Below are positions 45,195 to 55,072 of a DNA stretch of 64,000 nt, piece by piece. The number at the start of each line of letters is the position of its first letter. Within the stretch, counting starts at the first letter, position 1. Location of the stretch: positions 23,066 to 87,065 of the forward strand of contig CAJOLW010000001.1 of assembly GCA_905235525.1 (NCBI GenBank), given 5' to 3'. The notes below the pieces were generated by a model. It was given only the letters and a program-made list of their open reading frames with translations, was not told the origin of the DNA and searched no databases. The DNA is from an uncultured Bacteroidaceae bacterium. GTDB lineage: Bacteria > Bacteroidota > Bacteroidia > Bacteroidales > Bacteroidaceae. The position numbers were made by a program, and so were the translations under genes.

Positions 45195-46271
45195 ATGATT
45201 TCTATATCAAGACATATTGAATTGTTGTTGCTTGAGCACGATTGTGTGATTGTGCCCGGTCTTGGTGGCTTTATAGCCAACCATGCTGATGCACAATATA
45301 CATGGGGTGAAGAGCATCTTTTCCTGCCACCCTATCGAACGATTGGCTTCAATCAGCAACTTCAAGTAAATGATGGCTTGTTAGTTCAATCATACATGTC
45401 TGCATATGATACATCCTATCCCTCTGCCTATCTTCAGATGGAGAAAGATTTGGAACAGATGATGTATGAGTTGGAGATGGAAGGTGAGTTTGTTCTTGAA
45501 AACATCGGTACTCTCAAAAAGGGACTTAATCAAAACATTTCATTCATCTCATTAGAATCAGGTGTTCTCACCCCCTCTTTATATGGGCTTTATTCATACG
45601 AGATGAAATCATTGAAGCATGTCATTAAAGAAAAAGACATCCAGCGGAATATGCCAGCAACTGCTATACGCATTGACAAGAGTTTTGATGATACAAGAGA
45701 ACAGTCCCCAGATTCTAAACCGAAAGATGTGGTTATTCACCTCAATCGTCGTTGGTTGGATTTTGGTATATCAGCCGCTGCTGCTGTGTTACTCTTCTTC
45801 TGTTTCTCATATCTTGCTATGGAGAGCACGAAGAGTGATGCTGATACGGTTGTGGCAGCATTCCCTTCTATAAAATCGTCAAAAACGTCTGCTCCTAATA
45901 TAGAAGTTGATGCCACGAAGGGAAGCCCTCTCAAGAATATCATTACAGAAGTTCCCAATGAAGAGGCAAAACCATCTGAGAAAGCGACAAAGGAAACAGA
46001 TCATGTGGCGGACAAAACCAATCCGACTCTCAAAACCAACGAGGGGAAATTCACGATTGTTTTGGCAACCTATGTAAGCCAAAAAAGTTCAGAACAATTC
46101 ATTGAATCCCTTGCAAAAGACGGTTTGAGGGAAGGAAGATATACTAAAAACGGAAAGGTCAGCAGAATTCTATATTCTGAATATACAAACGAAGCGGATG
46201 CTCAAAAGGCATTGGCTTCACTCCGCCAACAAAATTCCGCTTTTGCTGAAGCGTGGATACTTGAATTGTAA
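45195..46271 (+). CDS. HU-CCDC81-like and SPOR-domain protein
   Basis: This 358-residue single-pass membrane protein has an N-terminal region (residues 1-130: SRHIELLLLEHDCVIVPGLGGFIANH, FVLENIGTLKKGLNQNISF) resembling the bacterial HU-CCDC81 DNA-binding-like domains. One membrane helix lies at about 195-215 (FGISAAAAVLLFFCFSYLA), then a linker. A C-terminal SPOR domain (about 285-358: KFTIVLATYVSQKSSEQFIESL...QQNSAFAEAWILEL) binds denuded septal peptidoglycan. This points to a division-site role linking cytosol and cell wall. The start at 45195 is preferred because the upstream ATG at 45177 precedes the -7 box. Confidence 0.8.
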   Translation: MISISRHIELLLLEHDCVIVPGLGGFIANHADAQYTWGEEHLFLPPYRTIGFNQQLQVNDGLLVQSYMSAYDTSYPSAYLQMEKDLEQMMYELEMEGEFVLENIGTLKKGLNQNISFISLESGVLTPSLYGLYSYEMKSLKHVIKEKDIQRNMPATAIRIDKSFDDTREQSPDSKPKDVVIHLNRRWLDFGISAAAAVLLFFCFSYLAMESTKSDADTVVAAFPSIKSSKTSAPNIEVDATKGSPLKNIITEVPNEEAKPSEKATKETDHVADKTNPTLKTNEGKFTIVLATYVSQKSSEQFIESLAKDGLREGRYTKNGKVSRILYSEYTNEADAQKALASLRQQNSAFAEAWILEL

Positions 46272-46282
46272 AGGAATTTGAC

Positions 46283-46813
46283 ATGAAGAGAGTCCGATGT
46301 CCTAAATGTGATAATTTCATTGTTTTCGATGAAACCAAATACTCTAACGGACAATCCTTGGTGTTTGTATGCGGGCAGTGTAAAAAGGAGTTCGGCATTC
46401 GTATTGGCAAATCAAAACTTGCCAACAGGCATGAGGAAAAGACATTGGATGAGCAGGCATATAGTGAAGAATATGGCAGCATTGTTGTGGTGGAGAACCG
46501 ATTTGCTTTCAAACAAGTTATTCCGTTAGACTTAGGCGAAAATGAATTTGGAAGATATGTCCAAGGGACTAACATAAACAAACCTATCGAAACTCGCGAC
46601 CCCAGTGTTGACACTTTTCATTGTGTCATTACTGTTAAGAAAAATAAGCAAGGGAAATTGCAATACATCCTTCGCGATGCTCCAAGCGATACTGGTACAT
46701 TCTATATGAATGATATCTTACGCAATGAAGATCGAATAAATCTCGAAGATGGTGCGATCATCACAATTGGAGCAACTACTTTGATATTACGCACGGCAAA
46801 AGACGAAAAATAA
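46283..46813 (+). CDS. Zinc-ribbon plus FHA-domain protein
   Basis: This 176-residue protein has an N-terminal zinc ribbon (CPKCDNFIVF...CGQCKKEFG, four Cys) and a C-terminal FHA domain (about 85-170: FGRYVQGTN, DTFHCVITVKKNKQGK, RDAPSDTGTFYMNDI, DGAIITIGATTLIL). FHA domains bind phosphothreonine peptides. No Ser/Thr kinase is in the window. It lies 11 bp after the SPOR gene and 6 bp before an AraC gene, so all four genes from 45195 probably form an operon. Confidence 0.85.
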   Translation: MKRVRCPKCDNFIVFDETKYSNGQSLVFVCGQCKKEFGIRIGKSKLANRHEEKTLDEQAYSEEYGSIVVVENRFAFKQVIPLDLGENEFGRYVQGTNINKPIETRDPSVDTFHCVITVKKNKQGKLQYILRDAPSDTGTFYMNDILRNEDRINLEDGAIITIGATTLILRTAKDEK

Positions 46814-46819
46814 ATTACA

Positions 46820-47752
46820 ATGACTATTAAAGGAAATATTATTACTAAACAAGACGCACAAAATGCTTTTTTCTCTTCATATGAAGGGAAATACACGATT
46901 ATGGACAATCTCAACGAGAAAGGTGATCCCATTATTCATGCTCGAGAAGAGGTCTATAATTCTGAGTATGTTTATATAACGATTGTTTTGAGGGGAACTC
47001 TCAATATGGTTGTTGGTGGCACAAACATTGAGGTAAAAGCCAATGAATATCTTGCAGTCATGCCTTGCATGAGCATTGTTGTTAAGGAATCCAGATGTAT
47101 ATATTTTGCATTCCTTACACCTCACCATTTAATGGCAAATATATACAAAAGGACGAACGTAACCTACAGATTGCGGTGGCATGCCTTCAAATTCCGCCAT
47201 CTTCGTTGTACCCCTGAACAGATTGGGATACTGCTGAATTGTTATAAGAGCATTAAGAAGGAGCATCTGCAGGAGGACTATCCCATGAAGGAAATTGTAC
47301 TGCGAGCCTATCAGTCTGCGTATGTTGCCAAATTCTTTTCAATAGTGGAAGAGGGAGATGACCATCTTGTCAATTATGTAAAAAACAATCGACAATACAC
47401 GATGTTCAATGCATTCCTTAATAAACTAAATGAACTCCATAAAAGGGAGCGTTCTGTGCAATTTTATGCAGACCAATTGCACATCACCCCCAAATATTTA
47501 TCTACAATTGTTCACAAATATACGGGAATGACGGCTTCGCAGGCAATAGACCAATATGTTGTTTTTGCCATAAAGCAAACACTTTATAATAATGAGAATA
47601 ATATAAAGAAAATCAGTGTGGAATTTAATTTCCAGAACCAGAGTTTCTTCGGACGATATTTCAAACGCATCACTGGTATGTCACCTAATGCGTATCTTAA
47701 ACAGAACAATGTTAAGTCTATCAATTTCATACAAAAAAAGAAAGTGAACTAA
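46820..47752 (+). CDS. AraC-family transcriptional regulator, first of a tandem pair
   Basis: This 310-residue protein has an N-terminal cupin-like sensing domain (ITIVLRGTLNMVVGGTNIEVKANEYLAVMP). The C-terminal AraC domain (about 210-300) has VQFYADQLHITPKYLSTIVHKYTG and ISVEFNFQNQSFFGRYFKRITGMSPNAYL. The effector is unknown. It is 6 bp behind the FHA gene and 6 bp before a diverged paralogue, in the same operon. Confidence 0.9.
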   Translation: MTIKGNIITKQDAQNAFFSSYEGKYTIMDNLNEKGDPIIHAREEVYNSEYVYITIVLRGTLNMVVGGTNIEVKANEYLAVMPCMSIVVKESRCIYFAFLTPHHLMANIYKRTNVTYRLRWHAFKFRHLRCTPEQIGILLNCYKSIKKEHLQEDYPMKEIVLRAYQSAYVAKFFSIVEEGDDHLVNYVKNNRQYTMFNAFLNKLNELHKRERSVQFYADQLHITPKYLSTIVHKYTGMTASQAIDQYVVFAIKQTLYNNENNIKKISVEFNFQNQSFFGRYFKRITGMSPNAYLKQNNVKSINFIQKKKVN

Positions 47753-47758
47753 TTAACT

Positions 47759-48694
47759 ATGCCGAACTCAGTATTATCTCAACCAATGTCTCGCAATACC
47801 CGATATGTGGAGTATGTAGACATTTTCTCCCAAGAGGGTATCGTTCCATCTGCTGGAATTAAAGACAACATATTGCTGTTTGACACATTTAATGGCATTA
47901 ATCCCCTCAAGAAGTTGCATTACGCTAATCCCGCAAAAATATATCAGACAATCAACATTTATCTGATTGAGGGTGAGTGTAACATTGAAATAAATGGAAA
48001 AGAGGAAATTGTAAAGAAGGACACTCTTGTTACTATCATGCCTGAAAACACATTGAAAATCAGGTTCAATTCTCCAGACGTCCAATTCTTTATTGTTGTT
48101 TTATACCCTAAATTGTCTAGTCAGATCTACCAAGAGATAGGTCTTACTTATAGCAATGTTAGGTTGTCACTGCATCATTTCATTTCTGCCTTATCATCCA
48201 AGCAGAAACAAGAGGTGTTTGACACCTACAACGAAATTAAGCATGATATTCTTGCTCCAGACTATGAATTTAAAGAGGCGTATATCCATAGTTTGCTTAA
48301 CGTATTGGAAGTTCGGAACATCAGTATCCATCAATATAATCCGATTCCACTTGAAGGAGACAGTAATTCCCGTCAATACGATGTCTATTGCAGGTTTATT
48401 TCTTTGCTCAACAAGTATGCCATAGAACATCGCACGGTGCAGTTCTATGCACAAACCCTCAACATTTCCAGTAAATACCTCTCCTTTGTCTGCACAAGTT
48501 ATAGTAAGAAAAATGCTTCTGCGTGGATAGACGAGGCTGTCATACAGAAAGCGAAGGCTTTAATTATTGTCCATCACAACTCCTTGAGTGAAACCAGTGA
48601 CATTCTCCACTTCCCTACTGTAAGCAGTTTCAGTCGATTTTTCAAGCGTGTAGTAGGCATTACGCCTAAAGAATTTGCCCATTCACAACTATAA
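47759..48694 (+). CDS. AraC-family transcriptional regulator, second of a tandem pair
   Basis: This 311-residue protein has the same layout as the preceding gene: cupin-like core (INIYLIEGECNIEINGKEEIVKKDTLVTIMP) and C-terminal AraC domain (VQFYAQTLNISSKYLSFVC, then VSSFSRFFKRVVGITPKEF). The second helix-turn-helix (LSETSDILHFPTVSSFSRFF) keeps the AraC pattern. The pair looks like an old duplication. nhaA follows 38 bp downstream. Confidence 0.9.
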   Translation: MPNSVLSQPMSRNTRYVEYVDIFSQEGIVPSAGIKDNILLFDTFNGINPLKKLHYANPAKIYQTINIYLIEGECNIEINGKEEIVKKDTLVTIMPENTLKIRFNSPDVQFFIVVLYPKLSSQIYQEIGLTYSNVRLSLHHFISALSSKQKQEVFDTYNEIKHDILAPDYEFKEAYIHSLLNVLEVRNISIHQYNPIPLEGDSNSRQYDVYCRFISLLNKYAIEHRTVQFYAQTLNISSKYLSFVCTSYSKKNASAWIDEAVIQKAKALIIVHHNSLSETSDILHFPTVSSFSRFFKRVVGITPKEFAHSQL

Positions 48695-48732
48695 TATGTA
48701 TAAAGAATAGAATTAAAGAAAAGATTGTTTTT

Positions 48733-50151
48733 ATGAGACTTATCCCCCTTTACACATGGACCAAGGGGCTGCATTCCATGAAGATTTCTCAAACGAACTT
48801 CATGAAACAACCTTGGGCCAGTGGTGTTACATTGTTGGTGTGCGTTATCATTGCAATGCTGCTTGCCAATTTGCCTATTACGGCTCATTTCTATCATGCG
48901 TGCTTGGAAACCAGCCTTTCCATGACCATTTCCAATGAGACGTTTTCCATCACTTTCCCACAAGACATGACTGTCGAGAAATTCATCAACGACATTCTCA
49001 TGGTCATCTTTTTCTTCACAGTCGGACTTGAGATTAAACGGGAAGTCGTCTGTGGTGAACTCTCCAGCGTTAAAAAAGCACTTCTGCCTGTTATTGCAGC
49101 AGCAGGAGGCATGGCGGTTCCAGCCCTTTTCTACACCTTCTTTAATGTAGGTACAAATACGGCTGGAGGATGGGGAATACCCACTGCTACAGACATCGCT
49201 TTTGCTGTTGGTATCATGTCTATTCTTGGCAATAAAGTGCCTATCTCCCTTAAAGTGTTCTTGACAGCCCTTGCGATTGCAGACGATTTGGGAGCCATCT
49301 TGGTGGTGGCACTCTTCTACGGAGGTGACATCAATATTCCTCTGTTGTGCATAGCGTTGGTAATCATTGGTGCTGTCTATATCATGAATAAATTAGGCGA
49401 AAAGCGTATGATGTTCTACCTCATCCCCGCCATTATCGTGTGGTTCCTGTTCTACTATTCAGGCATCCACTCCACCATGTCGGGTGTGGTCATGGCATTC
49501 ATGATTCCTATGGATGCGCGTTTTAATCGCTCATACCTTAATCGCTGTAATAGAAAATATATAACCCGTATTATCCGATACGACGATGACGAGTTTGAAC
49601 AAGGAGTCCCCTTCCCCAACGGTCCGCAACGTCATTGTCTTCGCCGTATGAGTTACATCACGAATAACTCTATTGGAATGTCCTATCGGCTGGAGCATGC
49701 CCTTGACCCTTGGGTCAACTTCCTCATCATGCCTATTTTCGCACTTGCCAATGCTGGTGTCGTCATTCCCGACATCAGTTTCTTCAATATCTTTCAAGCC
49801 CTTCCGCTCGAGGGAGTTGGCATGGTAGGTATGGGTATCTTCTTCGGTTTGCTATTTGGCAAGCCCATTGGCATTACTCTCGCCTCTTTCATTGCCATCA
49901 AGTGTAAAGTGGGTGCCATGCCAGAAGGTGCATCGTGGAAGATGCTTTTTGCCGTGGCATGCCTCGGTGGTATCGGCTTTACGATGGCTATTTTCGTTGA
50001 CACCCTCTCGTTTGGTGAACTCGCTCCTGCTGCCACAGACATGTTACGTTCATTTGGCAAGATCGCCGTTCTTCTCGGCTCTCTCAGTGCTGGCATCCTT
50101 GGCTCCATTCTGATTACGTTATTTGCCAAGATGGAGGCCAAGACTCAATAA
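48733..50151 (+). CDS. nhaA: Na+/H+ antiporter NhaA
   Basis: This 472-residue inner-membrane protein has about twelve helices. NhaA landmarks include FINDILMVIFFFTVGLEIKREVV, the double-Asp ion site ALAIADDLGAILVVALFY (about residue 195) and ATDIAFAVGIMSILG. A hydrophilic insert of about 45 residues (about 265-315, RFNRSYLNRCNRKYI...CLRRMSY) separates the two halves. It exchanges Na+ for H+, complementing the Nqr sodium pump. An ATG at 48778 is an alternative start. Confidence 0.94.
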   Translation: MRLIPLYTWTKGLHSMKISQTNFMKQPWASGVTLLVCVIIAMLLANLPITAHFYHACLETSLSMTISNETFSITFPQDMTVEKFINDILMVIFFFTVGLEIKREVVCGELSSVKKALLPVIAAAGGMAVPALFYTFFNVGTNTAGGWGIPTATDIAFAVGIMSILGNKVPISLKVFLTALAIADDLGAILVVALFYGGDINIPLLCIALVIIGAVYIMNKLGEKRMMFYLIPAIIVWFLFYYSGIHSTMSGVVMAFMIPMDARFNRSYLNRCNRKYITRIIRYDDDEFEQGVPFPNGPQRHCLRRMSYITNNSIGMSYRLEHALDPWVNFLIMPIFALANAGVVIPDISFFNIFQALPLEGVGMVGMGIFFGLLFGKPIGITLASFIAIKCKVGAMPEGASWKMLFAVACLGGIGFTMAIFVDTLSFGELAPAATDMLRSFGKIAVLLGSLSAGILGSILITLFAKMEAKTQ

Positions 50152-50400
50152 CACATTATTATAATAAAGCGTTATAAGGCGAAGGACTATACTGATATCG
50201 GTATAGTCCTTTTTTTTGTGCGCCTTCACAAGGGACTGGATTTACTCCTTTTAGAATGGCGTTTCACGAATTATACAACATAGAAGCGAATACTCAAATG
50301 TGGGTATGTAATGCGTGAAATATGAGTATTAGTTTACTCAAAGAGAGTGCTGTTACATGAAAAATACCTATTAACAAAGACCTTTTGACAAATAATGAGT
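50152..50400. other. Non-coding gap behind nhaA
   Basis: After the terminator at 50182-50218 I see no ORF, RNA or clear repeat until the promoter at 50401. Confidence 0.5.
50182..50218 (+). terminator. Terminator of nhaA
   Basis: AAGGACTATAC (50182-50192) pairs with GTATAGTCCTT (50201-50211), followed by a run of T. Confidence 0.9.
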
Positions 50401-50432
50401 ATTGTCATGGTTAACATTTGTTAGTAACTTTG
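50401..50432 (+). promoter_or_regulatory. Promoter of the 50.4-kb outer-membrane protein operon
   Basis: ATTG at 50401-50404 and TAACTTTG at 50425-50432, 40 nt before the ATG at 50473. Confidence 0.55.
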
Positions 50433-50472
50433 CAACGTTTTCAAGAAATTGGTACTTTATAAGGTAATAGCA

Positions 50473-51789
50473 ATGAATTTTTCGAACATTTTAAAGAGTG
50501 CGGTCATCATGTTAGGCATGAACATGGTGGCAATCTGTTCATACGGGCAGACAAGCGACAATGACATGTCGAGAGTGACAAAACTTGAAAAAACACTCTC
50601 CCGTTTCCACATCGGCGGTTATGGTGAGGTGGCTCTCTCCAGAAATTTTTATAGCGACAATGTAAGTCGATACAGTTTGGCTGACGAGCACAAGAACGAT
50701 CCAAGTCACGGTCGTTTCGACATTCCACATGCTGTGGTCTATTTGGGATATGACTTCGGTAAGGGATGGTCATTGAGCACAGAGATAGAATTTGAGCATG
50801 GCGGAACAGGCGGTGCCTACGAGAAAGAAGATGAAGAAGGCGGCGAATGGGAATCTGAAACTGAAAAAGGGGGAGAAGTGGAATTGGAACAGTTCTGGAT
50901 TCAGAAGTCATTTGGCGAGTATACGAACATTCGTGCAGGACATCTGGTGGTGCCTGTAGGTCTGAACAATGCGCACCATGAACCGCTGAACTTCTTCACG
51001 GTGTATCGTCCAGAAGGAGAAAACACGATTCTCCCCTCTACATGGCATCAGACGGGTGTCGACTTTTGGGGACGTGCAGGTGATTGGCGCTATGAGGTGC
51101 AGTTCTTGGCAGGTCTAAATGCGGATAACTTTACCACAACGGGGTGGATTCATAAGGGTCCTGTCAGCCCGTTGGAATTTGAGATTGCCACGAAATACGG
51201 CACTTCACTCCGTATTGACAACTATTCCGTGCCAGGTCTTCGTTTAGGTCTGAGCGGCTACTATGGACATAGCATCGGAAACAGTTACCCGAGGAACAAG
51301 AATGGAGTGGATAGCGAATACAAAGGCGCTGTGGCTGTAGGCAGTTTCGATTTCACATACAATGCACACAACTGGATTGTGCGTGGCCAGGCTGACTACG
51401 GTTACCTTGGCGATGCAGAACAATTAAACTACATCTACAATCGTATTAACAAGAAGTCGCCCTATCACCACTCTTCATCGGTCAGCCAAAACGCTTATGC
51501 TTATGGTATCGAGGCGGGTTACGATCTGTTCTCACAGATTCAGAAACTTCGTGCAGACGGACAAAAACTCTATGTGTTTGGCCGCTATGAACAATACAAT
51601 GCTTGTGCATCAAGTAATATGAAAAAATATGACTACAACAATGTGAAGCGCATGGCTGTAGGCATCAACTATCATCCCGTCAAGGAAGTGGTTGTGAAGG
51701 CTGACTATTCACACCGATTCCTGAAGAGCCAGTATAATAATGAACCAAGCCTCAATCTCGGCATTGCTTATCAAGGCTGGTTCTTGTAA
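50473..51789 (+). CDS. Outer-membrane porin-like beta-barrel protein
   Basis: This 438-residue protein has a signal peptide (MNFSNILKSAVIMLGMNMVAICSYG, cleavage before QTSD). A short coiled segment and a long barrel follow: RFHIGGYGEVALSRNFYSD, DIPHAVVYLGYDFGKGWSLSTEIEFEHGG, ending LNLGIAYQGWFL. It resembles phosphate-selective porin-type proteins. A Glu-rich loop (EKEDEEGGEWESETEKGGEVELE, about 118-140) may bind cations. It lies 42 bp before the imelysin gene. Metal or heme-iron passage is inferred from context only. Confidence 0.75.
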   Translation: MNFSNILKSAVIMLGMNMVAICSYGQTSDNDMSRVTKLEKTLSRFHIGGYGEVALSRNFYSDNVSRYSLADEHKNDPSHGRFDIPHAVVYLGYDFGKGWSLSTEIEFEHGGTGGAYEKEDEEGGEWESETEKGGEVELEQFWIQKSFGEYTNIRAGHLVVPVGLNNAHHEPLNFFTVYRPEGENTILPSTWHQTGVDFWGRAGDWRYEVQFLAGLNADNFTTTGWIHKGPVSPLEFEIATKYGTSLRIDNYSVPGLRLGLSGYYGHSIGNSYPRNKNGVDSEYKGAVAVGSFDFTYNAHNWIVRGQADYGYLGDAEQLNYIYNRINKKSPYHHSSSVSQNAYAYGIEAGYDLFSQIQKLRADGQKLYVFGRYEQYNACASSNMKKYDYNNVKRMAVGINYHPVKEVVVKADYSHRFLKSQYNNEPSLNLGIAYQGWFL

Positions 51790-51831
51790 AAAACGACTAT
51801 TACAAAACAATATCATTAAAAACAAATTACT

Positions 51832-53111
51832 ATGACGATGAAAATCAAATCAATGCTTGGTGTTGCCATGATGGCAGCCATGGTTTTCACTGCAACTTCA
51901 TGCAACAGTGATGATGACAACAACGGAAACAACAATGAGAGCAATTACACAGACAGAAGTTATGGTCAAAATGCCATCAGCGCATGTAATGACCTTGTTT
52001 CTGGTCTTGAAGAAGCCAACGGACAAATTGCATCTGCTTCTCTGAGTGCAGAGCAGGAAACGTATTTGAGATCAGTTGTTGCCAATCTGGTGGACGATGT
52101 AATCATCCCAACTTATACCGAACTTGCCAACAATACAGAAGACCTCGAGAAGGAACTGAAGGGGCTGAATGTGAACACCATCACACAGACTGACATCAAC
52201 AAGGCATGTGAGTCTTTCAAGAAAGCACGTATGAACTGGGAACAGAGCGAGGCTTTTTTGGGTGGTGCAGCCTCTGATTTCGACATTGACCCAACTATTG
52301 ACTCTTGGCCACTCAACCGCTCATTGTTGCTCAATTATTTCAACTCTGGCACCACATGCTTGACGATGCTTCTATTCTTGGTTTCCACGCTCTTGAATTT
52401 ATCCTTTTCCGCAATGGCCAGCCACGTAAGGTTTCAGAGTTCCAGGGCAATGACACCTACAAGAACTTCACGGGCGTAAGCGGTGAAAAGGAATTGCTTT
52501 ATGCACAGCAAGTGTGCAAATTGCTGAAAGAGCGCACATTCCAGTTGCAAGTGGCATGGGAAGGTGAAACCGATGCTAATGCAGCCCGTGTGCAAGTGGT
52601 TAAAGAGGCAGGATTGGAATACACCACAAGCAAAGGCATCAACTTTGGTGAGAACATGAAAAAAGCCGGCGAATCTGCAAGCACATTCTCTTCGCTGAAA
52701 GATGCTATTGCCCAGATTCTCTCTGATGATGAAGGCTCCGCAGCAGCCATCGCCAATGAGGTGGGTACTGCCAAAATTGCAAATCCATTCGCCGCAGGCT
52801 ACATCTTCTATGTAGAGTCTCCTTACAGTTATAACTCTATAGCGGACTTTCAGGATAACATTCGTTCTGTCCGTAATGTTTGGTACGGCACAAGAAATGG
52901 CAATTCTGATGCAAGTGCTCCAAGTTTTTACAATTTCTTTGTCATGGTCAACAAGTCTGCAACAAGCACCAACATTACCAATCTCTTCAACGATGCAATT
53001 AGCAAGATTGGCAACATGCCTGCTCCATTCGTGAAGTATTGCAGCACCATCTGGAATCTTCCTTATGAGAATGATGAACGCACTGCCGATGATCTTCCTG
53101 AAGAAGAATAA
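51832..53111 (+). CDS. Imelysin-family (M75-like) lipoprotein, frameshifted
   Basis: Two frames make one protein of about 426 residues. The first has an SpII signal (MVFTATSCNSDDDN), then ACNDLVSGLEEANGQIASAS and the family segment INKACESFKKARMNWEQSEAFLGGAASDFDIDP with IDSWPLN. At about 52350-52358 the reading moves to another frame: LDDASILGFHALEFILFRNGQPRKV, which carries the imelysin GxHxxE-type motif (GFHALE). It runs to the stop at 53109-53111. Imelysins are periplasmic or surface proteins linked to iron uptake (EfeO, IrpA, ICMP relatives). The neighbours are a porin-like protein and a di-heme protein. A terminator follows at 53165. Confidence 0.85.
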
Positions 53112-53164
53112 GAAGAAAGAGATAATAAACAAATTTTCAATTCGTTATATATAATATAGCAAAT

Positions 53165-53199
53165 AGCGCTCCGTCTTTATAAAGAGACGGAACGCTTTT
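53165..53199 (+). terminator. Terminator behind the imelysin gene
   Basis: AGCGCTCCGTCT pairs with AGACGGAACGCT around TTATAAAG with one mismatch, then TTTT. It lies within the putative iron cluster, so genes downstream may be expressed at a lower level. Confidence 0.75.
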
Positions 53200-53237
53200 G
53201 TGGCTCAATAAACATTTTAACAAAAATCTATACATTT

Positions 53238-54989
53238 ATGGTTAACAACATTTTTCAAAAATCATCCTTACTTTTCTTGATAGGAAGTTTGACGCTTGTT
53301 GCTTGTAACGATGACAACAATGGCGGAAACAGCCTCGGAGAACTGGAAGAAACAGAAAGCCAATTCGGCAAAAGCAACGATGTGTTTACTGCTGCCGAAT
53401 GGTATCCGGGCGGTGAATTGGGCACAACAGAAAAGGCAAGTTACTCTGCTGTTGCCCCAGGTGCTGAGCGATTAGGACTGGAGACCAGTTTCAACAAAGG
53501 TGAGGACTTCTTTGAGCACCTTTACACCTACACCGATGAACCTCGAAAAGGACTTGGACCTGCATGGGTGCGCAGCAGTTGCATTCATTGCCATCCATCT
53601 TATGGTCATGGCAAACGCCAAACAGAATATCGTGCCAACACTATTGGCAACGGCTACCTCCTCGTTGTTTATCATCCTAATGAGGCATTCACCGAAGACG
53701 GCGTACGTTACACCGTAGCACCATCAAGTTATATTGCAGAAGTGACAGGTATGCCACAAACAAAGGCTATGCACCCCTTCAAGGCACCTATCGACGAAAA
53801 CCAGATATCCATTGAGTGGAAAAATGTAGAAGGCACTATGCCAAGCGGTTTGCCCCTACATTTCCCTGATGGCGAGACTTTCTCACTCATCTATCCAGAG
53901 GTGAACATACCTGTCACAGCCTTCAATACAAATCCGAAGCCAACCAATTATGAAGTGCGACTCGAATCCACCATCGGAATCTATGGAACAGGTTTGCTTG
54001 ATGCCATCAGCACCGAAGACATGAAGGCGCAATATGCCGCAGAAGCACCTTACGTATCGCTTAACCCTGCCATGTGGGATGCCGCAGCCAACGACTGGGC
54101 TGCATCGGCTTATTACACACTTGCTGACGGAACGAAGGCTATAAAGAAATTCACTTATGCCATGACCCGTGCATCTCTGCAAGATGGTGCAGGTGCTAAT
54201 GCTATCTGGAACATCACCAATGTGACACGTTCTGACCGCCGCTATCTCTATAGCACAACAGCATGGGCAAAAGCAATGAGCGAAGATCTCGAGGTCATCA
54301 GTTACATCCGCCAACATGGAGCAGACAAGTCATCGCTCGTACACCCTTACTATGCTAATACTGACGAAGGTATCGCACAGAAGGTGTTCACTTTACTTGA
54401 CATGAACAATGCTGCTAAGGGGGGAGACAACTATACAGCAGCCTTCGGCGAGCCAGAAATGAGCGACAAGGACTATTATGACTTCATGGTGTGGCACCGT
54501 GGTCTTGCTGTGCCTGCCGCACGCAACTTAGACGATGCCGTAGTGAAGCGCGGCAAGCAAGTGTTCAACCAGATTGGTTGTGCCACCTGCCACCGTCCAT
54601 CATGGCAAACCAGGGAGGACAATTACTGGGTGGATTACAGCATTAAAGCATATGCAGACGACAATCATCTGAATGCTAACGAAATTCTGCCTAAGTTCGC
54701 TTATCAGACTATCTGGCCATACACCGATATGGTTCAGCACCGCCTTTACATGGAGAATGACATCCGTACTGGTTGGTGCCGCACCACTCCACTTTGGGGA
54801 CGTGGACTTTCTCTTCGTCTGACAGGAGCAGAAGACCGTTTGCATGATTGTCGTGCCCGCAATGAGATTGAGGCTATTATGTGGCATGCTTATAGCAAGC
54901 AGTCCGATGGCTACAAGGCTGCCAAAAAGTTCTATGACCTGCCAAAAGAAGACCGCGATGCTGTGGTTAAGTTCCTGCGTGCTATTTAA
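53238..54989 (+). CDS. Di-heme oxidoreductase family (DUF1111) lipoprotein
   Basis: This 583-residue protein has an SpII signal (LFLIGSLTLVACNDDN, lipid Cys about 23). Two c-type heme motifs are visible: SSCIHCHPSYGHG (about residue 115) and IGCATCHRPSW (about 450). DUF1111/thiol-oxidoreductase-like proteins travel with imelysins and are thought to reduce metals or thiols outside the inner membrane. It is next to a cytochrome c synthase gene that can attach its hemes. Confidence 0.88.
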   Translation: MVNNIFQKSSLLFLIGSLTLVACNDDNNGGNSLGELEETESQFGKSNDVFTAAEWYPGGELGTTEKASYSAVAPGAERLGLETSFNKGEDFFEHLYTYTDEPRKGLGPAWVRSSCIHCHPSYGHGKRQTEYRANTIGNGYLLVVYHPNEAFTEDGVRYTVAPSSYIAEVTGMPQTKAMHPFKAPIDENQISIEWKNVEGTMPSGLPLHFPDGETFSLIYPEVNIPVTAFNTNPKPTNYEVRLESTIGIYGTGLLDAISTEDMKAQYAAEAPYVSLNPAMWDAAANDWAASAYYTLADGTKAIKKFTYAMTRASLQDGAGANAIWNITNVTRSDRRYLYSTTAWAKAMSEDLEVISYIRQHGADKSSLVHPYYANTDEGIAQKVFTLLDMNNAAKGGDNYTAAFGEPEMSDKDYYDFMVWHRGLAVPAARNLDDAVVKRGKQVFNQIGCATCHRPSWQTREDNYWVDYSIKAYADDNHLNANEILPKFAYQTIWPYTDMVQHRLYMENDIRTGWCRTTPLWGRGLSLRLTGAEDRLHDCRARNEIEAIMWHAYSKQSDGYKAAKKFYDLPKEDRDAVVKFLRAI

Positions 54990-55072
54990 TAGAGAACTTT
55001 TTGATAGCCATCACAATATCAAGATGCCATCTGACGTTATCATATAGAAATAAGAATAAAGATTCTCATGTA

